From contig JBBIMP010000024.1 of the NCBI GenBank assembly GCA_037444305.1, positions 1 to 64,000 on the forward strand: 64,000 nucleotides of DNA. The letters are read 5' to 3'. The notes beneath the pieces were generated by a model, which was not told the DNA's origin, searched no databases, and worked only from the letters and a program-made list of their open reading frames with translations. The DNA comes from JBBIMP01 sp037444305. Lineage in GTDB: Bacteria; Acidobacteriota; UBA6911. This document shows, piece by piece, positions 16,499 to 24,602 of this stretch. The position numbers and the translations under genes are program-made. Positions within the stretch are counted from its first letter, which is position 1; each line of letters opens with the position of its first letter.

Positions 16499-18859
16499 AT
16501 GATGCAGCATTTTTATCGAACCATTCTGTCGGTTGCTCTCCTGCTTTTCGCAACCATGCCCCTGCAGGCGCAAGCGACCTTCATGATATCCTCCACGGCC
16601 GTGTCCGGCGCCAGAATTGGCGTGGCCGAACTTGCCGGAGAGGTCTTCCTGACGGTGATCTCCGGCGCATCCGTCGCCCAGCCCATGCAGGTCCGATACG
16701 ATGCCAGGATCACCAACAACTCCGCTGCCGAGATTATGGTCCTGGGCACGGGCGGGTTTTCCGGCATCGCCGCCACGCCCGCCGTGAACGCCGCCGCCGG
16801 GATCATCTCCTTCAACATTCCTGCCGGCGGAGTGCCCGGAAACTCCATCCGTATTCAGGGCGTCCGGCTGGACCTGTCCACAAAGGTCCAGGGCCCGCTG
16901 GCGGCCACCATTACAAGTCCCGAACCCGGCGGCAATGCCATCCTCGGGGGGCAGGCGAAGGTGAATGTCATCAGCCAGATCCTCGCGCCGTTCAGTCTGA
17001 GCCTGGAAAACAACGGCACCCTGACCTACTCGGGAGGATCGCCCGTCACCCCAGCCGCAACCTTTCTGATCAGAGAGGAGTACGTAAGTGCCTTTACAAG
17101 CGATACAGGGCTGTTCGGCCAGACGGTCCCGGCCAGACTCCGCTTCCGGCCCTTCCTGCCGATCCCGGAGGGGGTGAGAATCACTTTCGCATCCAAGGCC
17201 TTCGACTCAGCGACGGGTGCATTCTTCGTCACATCCTCCGGATCGGACGAAACGGTGCCCCGGAGCGACGGCACGGCCGATGTCGTGTATCTGTTCTCGG
17301 GCACGCCCATGAGCCGTCAGATGGCGGAATCCTTTGAAGTCTCGATCGAACTGACATCTGTTCCCAAGTTTGGCGCGGGTTTCGTGAATTTTCAGGTCGC
17401 CATGGAGCCTTTGGGGATCGCGGTGCCGAACGCCCAATTCCCATCTACGGACATCCCGCGCTATCTCGAGCAACTCCTTCCCGATGAAGCCGCGATCAGC
17501 ACCGGCTTCAGCGAATTGCAGTTCCCCTTCCGGAAGGCCGCGGATGGAATCTACACCGGCCTCGCAGTCACCAACCCGTTCGAAAAGAAAGCCCGCGTCA
17601 CGCTGAGGGCCTTTGGCTTAGGGGGAGAGCTGATCGAAGGCGCCGGCATCACGAATCCGGTGACCATCGACATCCCCAGGAAAGGGCAGTTCGCGAAGCT
17701 GGCCCAGGAGATTTTCGGCCCGGGGGTCCTCGCTGCGAGTCATGGAACGATCCGGCTGGAGGGAAACCGGCCGGAACTCGCCGGCTTTTATCTGCACGGA
17801 AACGAGAAAGGCCCGGGGCTGGACGGCTCGACCGCAGAGCTGGACGCAACCACGGGTTGGATATGGCCGGTCGTATTCCGGCAGGATCCTTCCGCGTCCA
17901 CCACGCTCGAAATCCACAATCCCGGGACCGTTTCCGCCACGGCAACGCTGACACTGCTCGATGCTTCCGGCAGTCAAATCAGAAAGGGCACACTGCCGAT
18001 ACCCGCGAAGGGCTCTATTTTTCAGGACCTGAGGATTTTGTTTCCGGGGATTGACCTCGCCTCCTTCAGCGGAGGATACATCGCTGGCGAGTCGGACTTT
18101 CCGCTTGTAGCGCGACAGACGTTCGGCAACATTCTGGAATCGAACACGCTGCAGGGCCAGAAGGCTTTCTACGGCCTCCGATTGCACGCGGCTCACTTTG
18201 CCTCAGGCGGCGCCTATTCGACGGAACTGAGCATCGTCAACATGCACTCCTCTCTGCCGGCGATCCTGACCCTGACGGCGCTTAACGACAGCGGCGTCCC
18301 CTTCCCGATAAGCGGCAATCCGGCCAGCCTCGAAATACGACCCAAAGGGCAATGGATCGGAACCGCGGCAAGCCTCTTTCCCCTGCTGGGATCCGCTCTT
18401 GCGACCGGCTCGATCCGGATAGACATCCAGCCCACATCGGCCGGTTACTTCATCCTCTCGCCCCACATCGCGGGCGCGCTGCGCTTCTCGACCATTCACG
18501 GCAGTTCCTCCACGCTCCCGCTTTTCATCCCGCCGCTCCTGGATTTCGTCTTTTCTCACATTGCCGAGGCCGCCGGGTATTTCACAGGGGTCGCCGTGCT
18601 GAATCCGAATTCCGTCCCGGTCGAAATCCGGATGGAGGCTTTCGGGCCCGATGGCGCCACACTGGGAACCTATTCGACCGCTCTCCAGCCGGGCCAGAGG
18701 TTCGCCAGGCTTCTTCCCGAACTCATCCCTTCCACCCTCGGCAGGTTGGGAGGGTACGTTCGGATTCGTGCAGACTTGCCTGTTGTGAGCTTCTCCGTAT
18801 TCGGGAGCGATGACGGAAGGTCGTTGGGCGCCATCCCCCCGCAGAACATTCGCAGGTAG
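16499..18859 (+). CDS. Secreted protein with four C-terminal repeat modules
   Basis: About 786 residues. A signal peptide (LSVALLLFATMPLQAQ) precedes a roughly 100-residue beta-rich domain starting ATFMISSTAV that is clearly related to the N terminus of the convergent gene at 19377-20951. The C-terminal half holds four modules of 80-110 residues (about 345-455, 465-545, 570-660, 690-770), each with a TGLAVTNP-like strand, a GQFAKLAQEIF-like segment and a closing G-x-I/V-R strand. No catalytic motif is seen; adhesion or surface-layer function is an inference. Start at ATG 16499 (or 16502), with GGAAAGGAAA upstream. An in-frame ATG at 16448 would put 17 extra residues before the signal peptide and is less likely. 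Confidence 0.78.
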   Translation: MMQHFYRTILSVALLLFATMPLQAQATFMISSTAVSGARIGVAELAGEVFLTVISGASVAQPMQVRYDARITNNSAAEIMVLGTGGFSGIAATPAVNAAAGIISFNIPAGGVPGNSIRIQGVRLDLSTKVQGPLAATITSPEPGGNAILGGQAKVNVISQILAPFSLSLENNGTLTYSGGSPVTPAATFLIREEYVSAFTSDTGLFGQTVPARLRFRPFLPIPEGVRITFASKAFDSATGAFFVTSSGSDETVPRSDGTADVVYLFSGTPMSRQMAESFEVSIELTSVPKFGAGFVNFQVAMEPLGIAVPNAQFPSTDIPRYLEQLLPDEAAISTGFSELQFPFRKAADGIYTGLAVTNPFEKKARVTLRAFGLGGELIEGAGITNPVTIDIPRKGQFAKLAQEIFGPGVLAASHGTIRLEGNRPELAGFYLHGNEKGPGLDGSTAELDATTGWIWPVVFRQDPSASTTLEIHNPGTVSATATLTLLDASGSQIRKGTLPIPAKGSIFQDLRILFPGIDLASFSGGYIAGESDFPLVARQTFGNILESNTLQGQKAFYGLRLHAAHFASGGAYSTELSIVNMHSSLPAILTLTALNDSGVPFPISGNPASLEIRPKGQWIGTAASLFPLLGSALATGSIRIDIQPTSAGYFILSPHIAGALRFSTIHGSSSTLPLFIPPLLDFVFSHIAEAAGYFTGVAVLNPNSVPVEIRMEAFGPDGATLGTYSTALQPGQRFARLLPELIPSTLGRLGGYVRIRADLPVVSFSVFGSDDGRSLGAIPPQNIRR

Positions 18860-18961
18860 AGGGAATTGACGGGGAGGGTCCACAAAGCTTGCGGCGAGGG
18901 GAAGGTTCCCGGCAGAATGTCCATGCCGGCCGGATGAGAAGCGCTGCAGCCCCTCTCGTCT

Positions 18962-19297
18962 TCAGGGCTTGATGGTCCGCGCCTTTTTCAGCAGCTCTTC
19001 CAGCTCCCTGGGTGAGAGACCCGGCGGATATTCATCAACCGCCTTCTCCTCGGGATTCACCACCACCGGTATCGTCAACCGGGCCATACCTTCGACGCTC
19101 TTCTGCAGTATCAGGGTGATACTGTCTTCATAGTTCTTCTCTTCTATCGCTGTTTCGAGTGTCACCCTCACCTCCACCGACCGGCCCGGTCCGAGCGTTA
19201 GCGGGACATTCTGGGATCGGAAGGCGCGGCTGCCTGACTCGTATCCCTTCTCATTCGCCGACCGAGCAGCATCTCTCTGCTCGACTCCCGGGCCCAC
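18962..19297 (-). CDS. Small hypothetical protein, possibly an N-truncated Ig-like domain
   Basis: 111 codons from a GTG at 19297. Residues 38-85 (LTLGPGRSVEVRVTLE, then ITLILQKS and ARLTIPVVV) look like beta strands of an Ig-like or DUF-type fold, and the tail is helical (LSPRELEELLKKARTIKP). The composition reads as genuine protein, but the first 30 residues are unconvincing and there is no signal peptide, so it could be the 3' remnant of a longer gene. It begins just past the terminator of the upstream gene on the same strand. Confidence 0.45.
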   Translation of the reverse strand: MGPGVEQRDAARSANEKGYESGSRAFRSQNVPLTLGPGRSVEVRVTLETAIEEKNYEDSITLILQKSVEGMARLTIPVVVNPEEKAVDEYPPGLSPRELEELLKKARTIKP

Positions 19298-19316
19298 ACC
19301 GACCCTCTGAAAGTAG

Positions 19317-19341
19317 AAGGGGCTGCCAGAGGCAGCCCCTT
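19317..19341 (-). terminator. Strong hairpin after the secreted-protein gene
   Basis: An 11-bp perfect stem (AAGGGGCTGCC/GGCAGCCCCTT) with a three-base loop, 36-60 bases after the stop at 19377. A pyrimidine-rich, T-containing stretch follows on the minus strand. A second 7-bp hairpin (TGTCGAT/ATCGACA) at 19350-19367 lies between it and the stop codon. Confidence 0.7.
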
Positions 19342-19376
19342 CCTGTCCTTGTCGATTTGCATCGACAGGCGAATGC

Positions 19377-20951
19377 TTAGTTGTTCAGCGCTTCAGGCAA
19401 TGTAGTCCTGCCGGTGATGACCAGCGCCAGGGCGCCCTGTGAGAACGTCCTGAAATCGCTCAGCACGTACTGCCCGTGGGCGTTCGTAAAGTTGGTGACG
19501 ACGACGATGTAGCCGTTGAAGGTGCTGGCCCAGGCGTCGGTCACCGGGACAGCCGCGAACAGCTGCGACAGCATCACGGTGTATGTGCTGCCCGACGGCA
19601 GGCTGCCCGAAGCGTCGAGACCCGTTCCGGGTGCTCCCGCCCTGGTCGTGTAGGTGACAACCGTTGGAACCGCCGCTGCGCCTGTCTGCAGCTGCGGGTA
19701 GATGTAGAACGTAATCGTCCCGCTCTGCGCTATCGCACCGGTTAAGCCCATGATCGATGCGCCGGGATCCCTGGTTGTGTTGGCGACCGAGATGCCGGTG
19801 TCAAAACCGCTCGCGGCTATGCGCGTTGCGAACGGAATCAGGAGGGTCGTAGTGGCGCTGGTGAATTCCACGATGTTCCCGCCGGCGATGGCATCCATGC
19901 TGAAACGCGGCATCGGATTTGTGAAAACCGCGCCCGTGGTCAGGAAGGCGCTGCTGATCGGCGCCAACTGGACCGTGATGGAGATCGGGGACACCGGGGC
20001 GAACGTCGTAGTGCCGCCGGCGATCGTAATGGGGATCCTGAGGGCTTCAATTTCGCTGAAGCTCGTGGCGCCAGATGATGTCATCTGATAGAAGACTTCT
20101 CTGGCGGACGCCGCGGTGCTGGCCGAGCTTATCGTCAAGGTAGTGGTGGCCGCCGTGAATGCACCCGGAGTGGCTGTTGCCGTGGTTGCCGTCGCCCGCG
20201 TGAAGACGCCGTCGATGGGGGTTGTGGTGCCGGCCCTGACGGTGTTTATCGTAAGCGGGAATGTGATTGTCACACCCGCCGGAGGCGCGGCGGATACGAA
20301 CAGGCGGATACCGACGCCGTTAGCATCAGCAGGGACGTCTCCAGAAGCCGGTGTCCATGCATTGTTCCAGCCTTCGTTGACGACCAGCGTCACGGTAGGA
20401 CCGGTGACAGCGCCCATTGTATTGACCGAAGCGGCAGTTCCGGGCGTGACTGCGCCCAGCCCGCTTGCCGTCGCGTTGATGACCACGACGCTCGACTGGC
20501 CGGCCACGATGGCATTGCCGGTCGTGGAGATTGTGGATATGAGCGTGGTCAGGAACGTGCCGACGAGGCTGACCCGGATTCCGGAGACGGTGATGGTCCC
20601 GCTTGTCGCTTCAGCGGGAACGTTAAGGACGAGCAAACCCGCGGAGTTGCTCGAAAGGGTCGTGTTCACGGATACGCCCGTATAACCGCCCGTGCCCACC
20701 ACGACAGCGGGCGCGCCCGTTGTCAGCGCAGGTGCGGTGATCGCCGCGCCGCCGTATCTGATGGTTATGGTGCCCGCCAACGAAGAACCCGAAATCTGGG
20801 AAAATGTGATCGCGCCGGTCCGCGCCGTGTGATCCTGGACCGTCGCTGTCGTCACAGGAACGCTGCCCACGGAGAATGTCGCCTGGGCATAAGCTGCGGC
20901 CGTGAGCGTGAGGAACATCACGGCTGCCACGAAAAGGTTTCTCATTTTCAT
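19377..20951 (-). CDS. Secreted beta-rich protein sharing a domain with the 16499 gene
   Basis: 524 residues with a signal peptide (LFVAAVMFLTLTAAAYAQ). Residues 23-120 (ATFSVGSVPVTT onward, with VVVGTGGYTGVSVN) correspond to the N-terminal domain of the convergent 786-residue protein (ATFMISSTAV, MVLGTGGFSGIA). The middle is Thr/Ala-rich and beta-like. The C terminus (GFDTGISVANTTRDPG, then TVMLSQLFAAVP) is a single copy of the module repeated four times in the partner. AAGGAG precedes the ATG at 20951. Promoter, long leader and terminator are all recognisable, so it is a stand-alone unit. Probably a surface or extracellular structural protein; no enzyme motif seen. Confidence 0.78.
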   Translation of the reverse strand: MKMRNLFVAAVMFLTLTAAAYAQATFSVGSVPVTTATVQDHTARTGAITFSQISGSSLAGTITIRYGGAAITAPALTTGAPAVVVGTGGYTGVSVNTTLSSNSAGLLVLNVPAEATSGTITVSGIRVSLVGTFLTTLISTISTTGNAIVAGQSSVVVINATASGLGAVTPGTAASVNTMGAVTGPTVTLVVNEGWNNAWTPASGDVPADANGVGIRLFVSAAPPAGVTITFPLTINTVRAGTTTPIDGVFTRATATTATATPGAFTAATTTLTISSASTAASAREVFYQMTSSGATSFSEIEALRIPITIAGGTTTFAPVSPISITVQLAPISSAFLTTGAVFTNPMPRFSMDAIAGGNIVEFTSATTTLLIPFATRIAASGFDTGISVANTTRDPGASIMGLTGAIAQSGTITFYIYPQLQTGAAAVPTVVTYTTRAGAPGTGLDASGSLPSGSTYTVMLSQLFAAVPVTDAWASTFNGYIVVVTNFTNAHGQYVLSDFRTFSQGALALVITGRTTLPEALNN

Positions 20952-21118
20952 CTTGTGTGAACTCCTTGATTTAAAGAGGCGTGGGGGCTGGCCCCACGGG
21001 TATTTGTGTTTTCCAACGAGAGAATACTTGCAACTCCTGTCGAGGCTTCATAGCGTGCTGCGAGTCCCTCATTTCGAGGCCACCCTTCGCCCGGGTAGAT
21101 TCCGGCACACGAATGACG
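20952..21118 (-). promoter_or_regulatory. Long structured 5' leader of the secreted-protein gene
   Basis: If transcription starts near 21118, the mRNA has about 167 leader bases. It contains CCTC-GAAAT-GAGG, a 7-bp stem pairing CGTG-TGC with GCA-CACG around it, and a GTGGGG/CCCCAC hairpin (20981-20997) some 15 bases before the ribosome-binding site. I could not match it to a known riboswitch by eye. The remaining 21155-21279 shows no gene. Confidence 0.35.
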
Positions 21119-21124
21119 GGGCAA

Positions 21125-21154
21125 ACTCTACCAATGACGCCTCAGAACTGTCAA
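21125..21154 (-). promoter_or_regulatory. Sigma-70-type promoter of the secreted-protein gene
   Basis: On the minus strand a perfect TTGACA (21154-21149) and TAGAGT (21130-21125) are 18 bases apart. It drives the leftward gene ending at 19377. Confidence 0.6.
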
Positions 21155-21279
21155 GCAGTTTCTGCCCGCCCTGTGCGGGCGAAACCCGTGAAATAAGCTT
21201 CATGAAACTCACTCGGCCATACAGATGCGCGACCCCCTGGAAAGTGGCTAACTATTTTTCGTCCCCGGTCGTTTGCGAC

Positions 21280-21307
21280 TTTACGGGCCGTCGCTCATCT
21301 GTATAAT
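21280..21307 (+). promoter_or_regulatory. Promoter directly abutting the ECF sigma gene
   Basis: TTTACG (21280-21285), 16-base spacer, perfect TATAAT (21302-21307). The predicted start of transcription (about 21314) is only two to four bases before the ATG at 21317, and no ribosome-binding site is present, so the mRNA may be leaderless. Confidence 0.6.
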
Positions 21308-21316
21308 TGCCGGTCA

Positions 21317-21907
21317 ATGAGCGACGGCCGGCCGGCAGGGCAACTGGTTGAATATGCGCGTGCGGGCGACCGCTCGGCCATGCGTGAAATCTACCGGCAG
21401 TTCGCACCCCGCATCTATAACTTTTTGTTCAGGATGCTGGGCTCCCGCGAGGAGGCGGAGGATGTTACGCAGCAGACCTTCCTTATCGCACTCCGGGAAA
21501 TCGGGAAGCTGCGGGACGCCGGGCAATTGGAATCCTGGATTTACAGGATTGCCAGGAATGAGGTCTACCAGAGGTTCCGGCGGAAGAAGATTATCGGCCC
21601 CGATAGCGAGGCCGAGGAGGCCGGCAAGGGGCTTCTGGAGGGCCGCCCTTCCGCCAACCCGGAAAGGGCGCTGCTGAACCGGGAATTGGGCCAGGTGCTC
21701 AGGAATGTCCTGAGCAGCCTGCCGCTCAGAATGCGGGAAGCCTTCGTGCTCGCGGTCGTGCAGGAGATGAGCTACAAGGAAATATGCCAGGTCACGGGAC
21801 GTTCCCTGCTGGCCGTAAAAACCGATATCTACCGGGCGCGGCTCAGCGCCAGGAAGGAACTGGCTGCTTATCTGAAAAAGGAGCAGACCGAGAGAAGCGA
21901 AAGATGA
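21317..21907 (+). CDS. ECF-type RNA polymerase sigma factor
   Basis: 196 residues. Region 2 (about residues 20-85) has MREIYRQFAPRIYNFLFRML, EEAEDVTQQTFL and the WIYRIARNEVYQRFRRKK segment; region 4 (about 130-185) has LPLRMREAFVLAVVQEMSY followed by the helix-turn-helix ICQVTGRSLLAVKTDIYRAR. Both domains are complete and length is normal for the family. It redirects RNA polymerase to a regulon that probably includes its own operon. Its stop overlaps the start of an anti-sigma gene (ATGA), the usual coupling. Leader-free start (see promoter). Confidence 0.92.
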   Translation: MSDGRPAGQLVEYARAGDRSAMREIYRQFAPRIYNFLFRMLGSREEAEDVTQQTFLIALREIGKLRDAGQLESWIYRIARNEVYQRFRRKKIIGPDSEAEEAGKGLLEGRPSANPERALLNRELGQVLRNVLSSLPLRMREAFVLAVVQEMSYKEICQVTGRSLLAVKTDIYRARLSARKELAAYLKKEQTERSER

Positions 21908-22449
21908 ATGCGCACGTGCCGCACAAAATGATCTCGGAATGGCTGGACAGGCAATGCCTGCCCGGGGACGCCATCCGTGTGGAGCGGCACCTGGATGCGT
22001 GCAATGAATGCCGCTCCGTGGCAGCGGAACTGGCCTCCGTCAATGAAATCTTCCGGGCGGCGGAAAAACCCGAACTGCCGCCTTATCTATGGACCCGGAT
22101 AGAAGCCCGGCTGGGCGAAGAGAACCTGCCCGCCCGCGCCGGCACGTGGTCGGACATCCTGCTGCCCGGGATTCTGACCTCCTCCCGCCGCGGCCTGGCC
22201 CTTGCTCTCAGCGCCGTGCTTGTGCTCGCAGCCGGAATCTTCATCGCGAGGCAGACATTCCACGGCCGCAGCTTCGATTTGGCGATGGCGGAGATCGACC
22301 GGGCGCAGATCGCCCTGGTCGAACTGCACCCGGACGGGTTCAACCCCTTCAGCCGGCCGGCCGGCCTCGAGACGGGCATGAATCCTTTTGCAGTTCACAC
22401 GATGGATTTCGATTCCAATCCATTCCAGTCACCGCCCGACAGGCGGTGA
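21904..22449 (+). CDS. Zinc-finger anti-sigma factor, single-pass membrane protein
   Basis: 181 residues. The N-terminal zinc-binding anti-sigma motif H-x3-C-x2-C is present (ERHLDACNECRS, about residues 26-37). One membrane helix lies at about 98-117 (ALALSAVLVLAAGIFIA), leaving about 65 residues outside the membrane, ending in an Asn/Pro/Phe-rich tail (DSNPFQSPPDRR). It should bind and silence the sigma factor encoded just upstream until an envelope signal releases it. Four-base overlap with that gene. Confidence 0.85.
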   Translation: MNAHVPHKMISEWLDRQCLPGDAIRVERHLDACNECRSVAAELASVNEIFRAAEKPELPPYLWTRIEARLGEENLPARAGTWSDILLPGILTSSRRGLALALSAVLVLAAGIFIARQTFHGRSFDLAMAEIDRAQIALVELHPDGFNPFSRPAGLETGMNPFAVHTMDFDSNPFQSPPDRR

Positions 22450-22466
22450 CAGGAGATAGCAATATA

Positions 22467-22985
22467 ATGAAGGCTTACTCCACTCCCATCCCCCCGACGA
22501 TGAGATGGCCAATCCTTTTCCTGTGGATCTCAATGGCGGTGCTGTCCCCCCTACTCCTCGGCGCCGCCCAGTCTCCCCGGCAGGAAGGAACCGAACAGGC
22601 CCAGCCCTCGGACCCGCGCGTCGAACGGATGCTCTCGATTGCCGAATCCCAGTACGAAATCGTAAAGCTGCTGATCCAGCAGAGACGGTTTGAGCGTGTC
22701 CTTCCCGAAATGAGGAAGATATTTGAGCTCAACCTGCCGATAAGGTATGACGAGGCCGTGGCCAAGTCGGCCAGCCTGGCGGCCCATCTTCTGGTCGAAA
22801 GCAGGCAGTTCGCCCTGGCCCATGAAGTCCTCAACGAGGCCTTCCCCAGGATACGGGAGGTGCAAAACCAGGCTTCGTTGCTGAAAATTCAGGCCTATGT
22901 ATACAAATCGGAAGGCAAGCTGGAAGCTGCGCTCGATACGCTGGAACGGGCTGTCGCCCTCGAACGACAGCGGATTCGGCCTTGA
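22467..22985 (+). CDS. Exported protein with TPR-like helices
   Basis: 172 residues. A hydrophobic N terminus (ILFLWISMAVLSPLLLGAAQ) is a signal peptide or anchor. The remainder is alpha-helical, with TPR-like pairs such as RVERMLSIAESQYEIVKLL and EGKLEAALDTLERAVAL. AGGAG lies 11 bases before the ATG at 22467. It follows the anti-sigma gene by 17 bases and is likely in the same operon. A role as a sensor or scaffold in the envelope is an inference. Confidence 0.72.
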   Translation: MKAYSTPIPPTMRWPILFLWISMAVLSPLLLGAAQSPRQEGTEQAQPSDPRVERMLSIAESQYEIVKLLIQQRRFERVLPEMRKIFELNLPIRYDEAVAKSASLAAHLLVESRQFALAHEVLNEAFPRIREVQNQASLLKIQAYVYKSEGKLEAALDTLERAVALERQRIRP

Positions 22986-23017
22986 TTCGGCGGCGGCCGG
23001 TCTCATCAACTTTTAGC

Positions 23018-23046
23018 TTTACGACGGTCCCAAGTTCGTATATAAA
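23018..23046 (+). promoter_or_regulatory. Promoter before the FG-GAP-like gene
   Basis: TTTACG (23018-23023), 17-base spacer, TATAAA (23041-23046). The -35 box is identical to that of the sigma-factor promoter at 21280. Confidence 0.55.
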
Positions 23047-23077
23047 TGCCCAGCTTGCAACTGGTTAAGCCTTGAAT

Positions 23078-24586
23078 ATGAAAACAGGCAGCGGAACTGC
23101 AGATCGGACTTGGTTCAGGTATGCTTGTGCAGCGCTCGCGTTGTCCGCTGTAGTTGCGCTCGCCTCCGCGAATCTGCCGGCTACGAGGGAAGCGGCCGAG
23201 CCGGCTGCCGACGACTCACCCTCATTGCAGGGCATTCAAGCCATCTACCGCCCGCTGAATTCCGCCTCGCCGGCCGGATCGCCCATGGGCAGGGCCTTTT
23301 CGGTTTCAGCGGAGAGCATTTTTAGCGCGCCGACCTCCTTCCGCCGAGTGGACAGCGCTTCAGTGCCGGCGGATTGGAAGGTCCAGAACGAAACCAGGCA
23401 TCAGACCCGGAGGGCAGAGCAGAGCGCTCCCGCTGCGGCGCGCAGCACGCCGCCGGGATATCTCCGGGACACCGCGAGTCCCGGCCTTGCCGGCGCTGCC
23501 GCACTTCTTTTCGAATCATCCTTTTCCAGCCTTTTCGCCAATGTATTCGCCGGCTCCCGGGCCGAAGGAATAGGGCAGCTCATGGAAGGCGTATCCGAGG
23601 AAGTGCGGAATCCGTTCAGCGAAGCACAAATCCAGGATCGAATGGAGGCTGCGGAAAAGAACGCCGAAATCGGAACCGATAGAGCGGCCAAGGAATCGCA
23701 ACCCGCCGAGAGCTCTTCCGCCCTCCCGTCGAAGCAGGCCGCGCAGGAGGCGCTGCACGCATCCGGAAAGGCGGCTGCGCAGGCAGAACGCGTTCTGGTG
23801 CTCGGGGACTTCGATGGTTCCGGCACTCTCAGCTTCGTTGAGGCGCGACGGTTGAGCGACGGCGTATTCCAGTTTCCCGATGCGACCCGGACCTTCAACC
23901 TCTACATGAATTCCGCCGCTGTCGAGGCACAGAGATCCTTCACCGTGGAGGACGTCAACGGTGACGGATTCGCCGACCTCATGGTAACGGGTCGCTCTTC
24001 GTTGTTCGGCGGAGTGCTGCACGGAGATGGAAAGGGCGACTACCGCGTCGCGAATACTTTCCTCACAGGATACGAGCCGGCTATCGCGGCACTGGGCCCT
24101 GTTCGTGAGGGAGGGAGGGAAATCATCACCGTCAGCCCGCGTTCCGGAGCGACAGCCGTATTCAGGCCGCACCCCCGGTATCTTCTGTATCGCTCAAGCC
24201 TTCTCGACTTCGCGCCGGAATACGCCAGTCGCATGGTGGATATCGAGACGGGTCTGAACTACCTGCTGGCCGCGCGCACCGGATCGACACCGCGTATCTA
24301 CGGCATGCTGCCCGACAGCCGCCTGGAACTCGCGGGAGATTTTCCGCAGCTGGAAAGCGGCTCCGGGGGCGGCGCGCCGCTGCAGGTAAGAAACGATCGC
24401 GGCTCCATCATGGTATATCAGGTCGGGGCGCGCGCCTCGGTTGTCATGCAAAACAGAGAAGGCCAGGCATTCAACGTAGCCAATCTGAAGGTTTCACCGG
24501 AGATCTTCCTCATCGTCGGCGACCTCTACAGGGAGGGAACGCTCGACGTGGCGGTAGCCCACCTCATGGCAACCGCCGCAAAATAG
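23078..24586 (+). CDS. Exported FG-GAP/VCBS-like repeat protein
   Basis: About 502 residues with an N-terminal signal or anchor (YACAALALSAVVALASA). Residues 50-225 are low-complexity, Ser/Ala/Glu-rich. The C-terminal half contains integrin-like calcium-binding loops LGDFDGSGTLSF and VEDVNGDGFADLMVTG, typical of FG-GAP/VCBS beta-propeller blades, then VGDLYREGTLDVAVAHL near the end. Probably a surface or periplasmic binding protein. Start at ATG 23078; a TTG six bases upstream is possible. It sits between the TPR protein and an O-antigen ligase on the same strand. Confidence 0.75.
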   Translation: MKTGSGTADRTWFRYACAALALSAVVALASANLPATREAAEPAADDSPSLQGIQAIYRPLNSASPAGSPMGRAFSVSAESIFSAPTSFRRVDSASVPADWKVQNETRHQTRRAEQSAPAAARSTPPGYLRDTASPGLAGAAALLFESSFSSLFANVFAGSRAEGIGQLMEGVSEEVRNPFSEAQIQDRMEAAEKNAEIGTDRAAKESQPAESSSALPSKQAAQEALHASGKAAAQAERVLVLGDFDGSGTLSFVEARRLSDGVFQFPDATRTFNLYMNSAAVEAQRSFTVEDVNGDGFADLMVTGRSSLFGGVLHGDGKGDYRVANTFLTGYEPAIAALGPVREGGREIITVSPRSGATAVFRPHPRYLLYRSSLLDFAPEYASRMVDIETGLNYLLAARTGSTPRIYGMLPDSRLELAGDFPQLESGSGGGAPLQVRNDRGSIMVYQVGARASVVMQNREGQAFNVANLKVSPEIFLIVGDLYREGTLDVAVAHLMATAAK

Positions 24587-24602
24587 CCCGCAGTCAGGAC
24601 GA

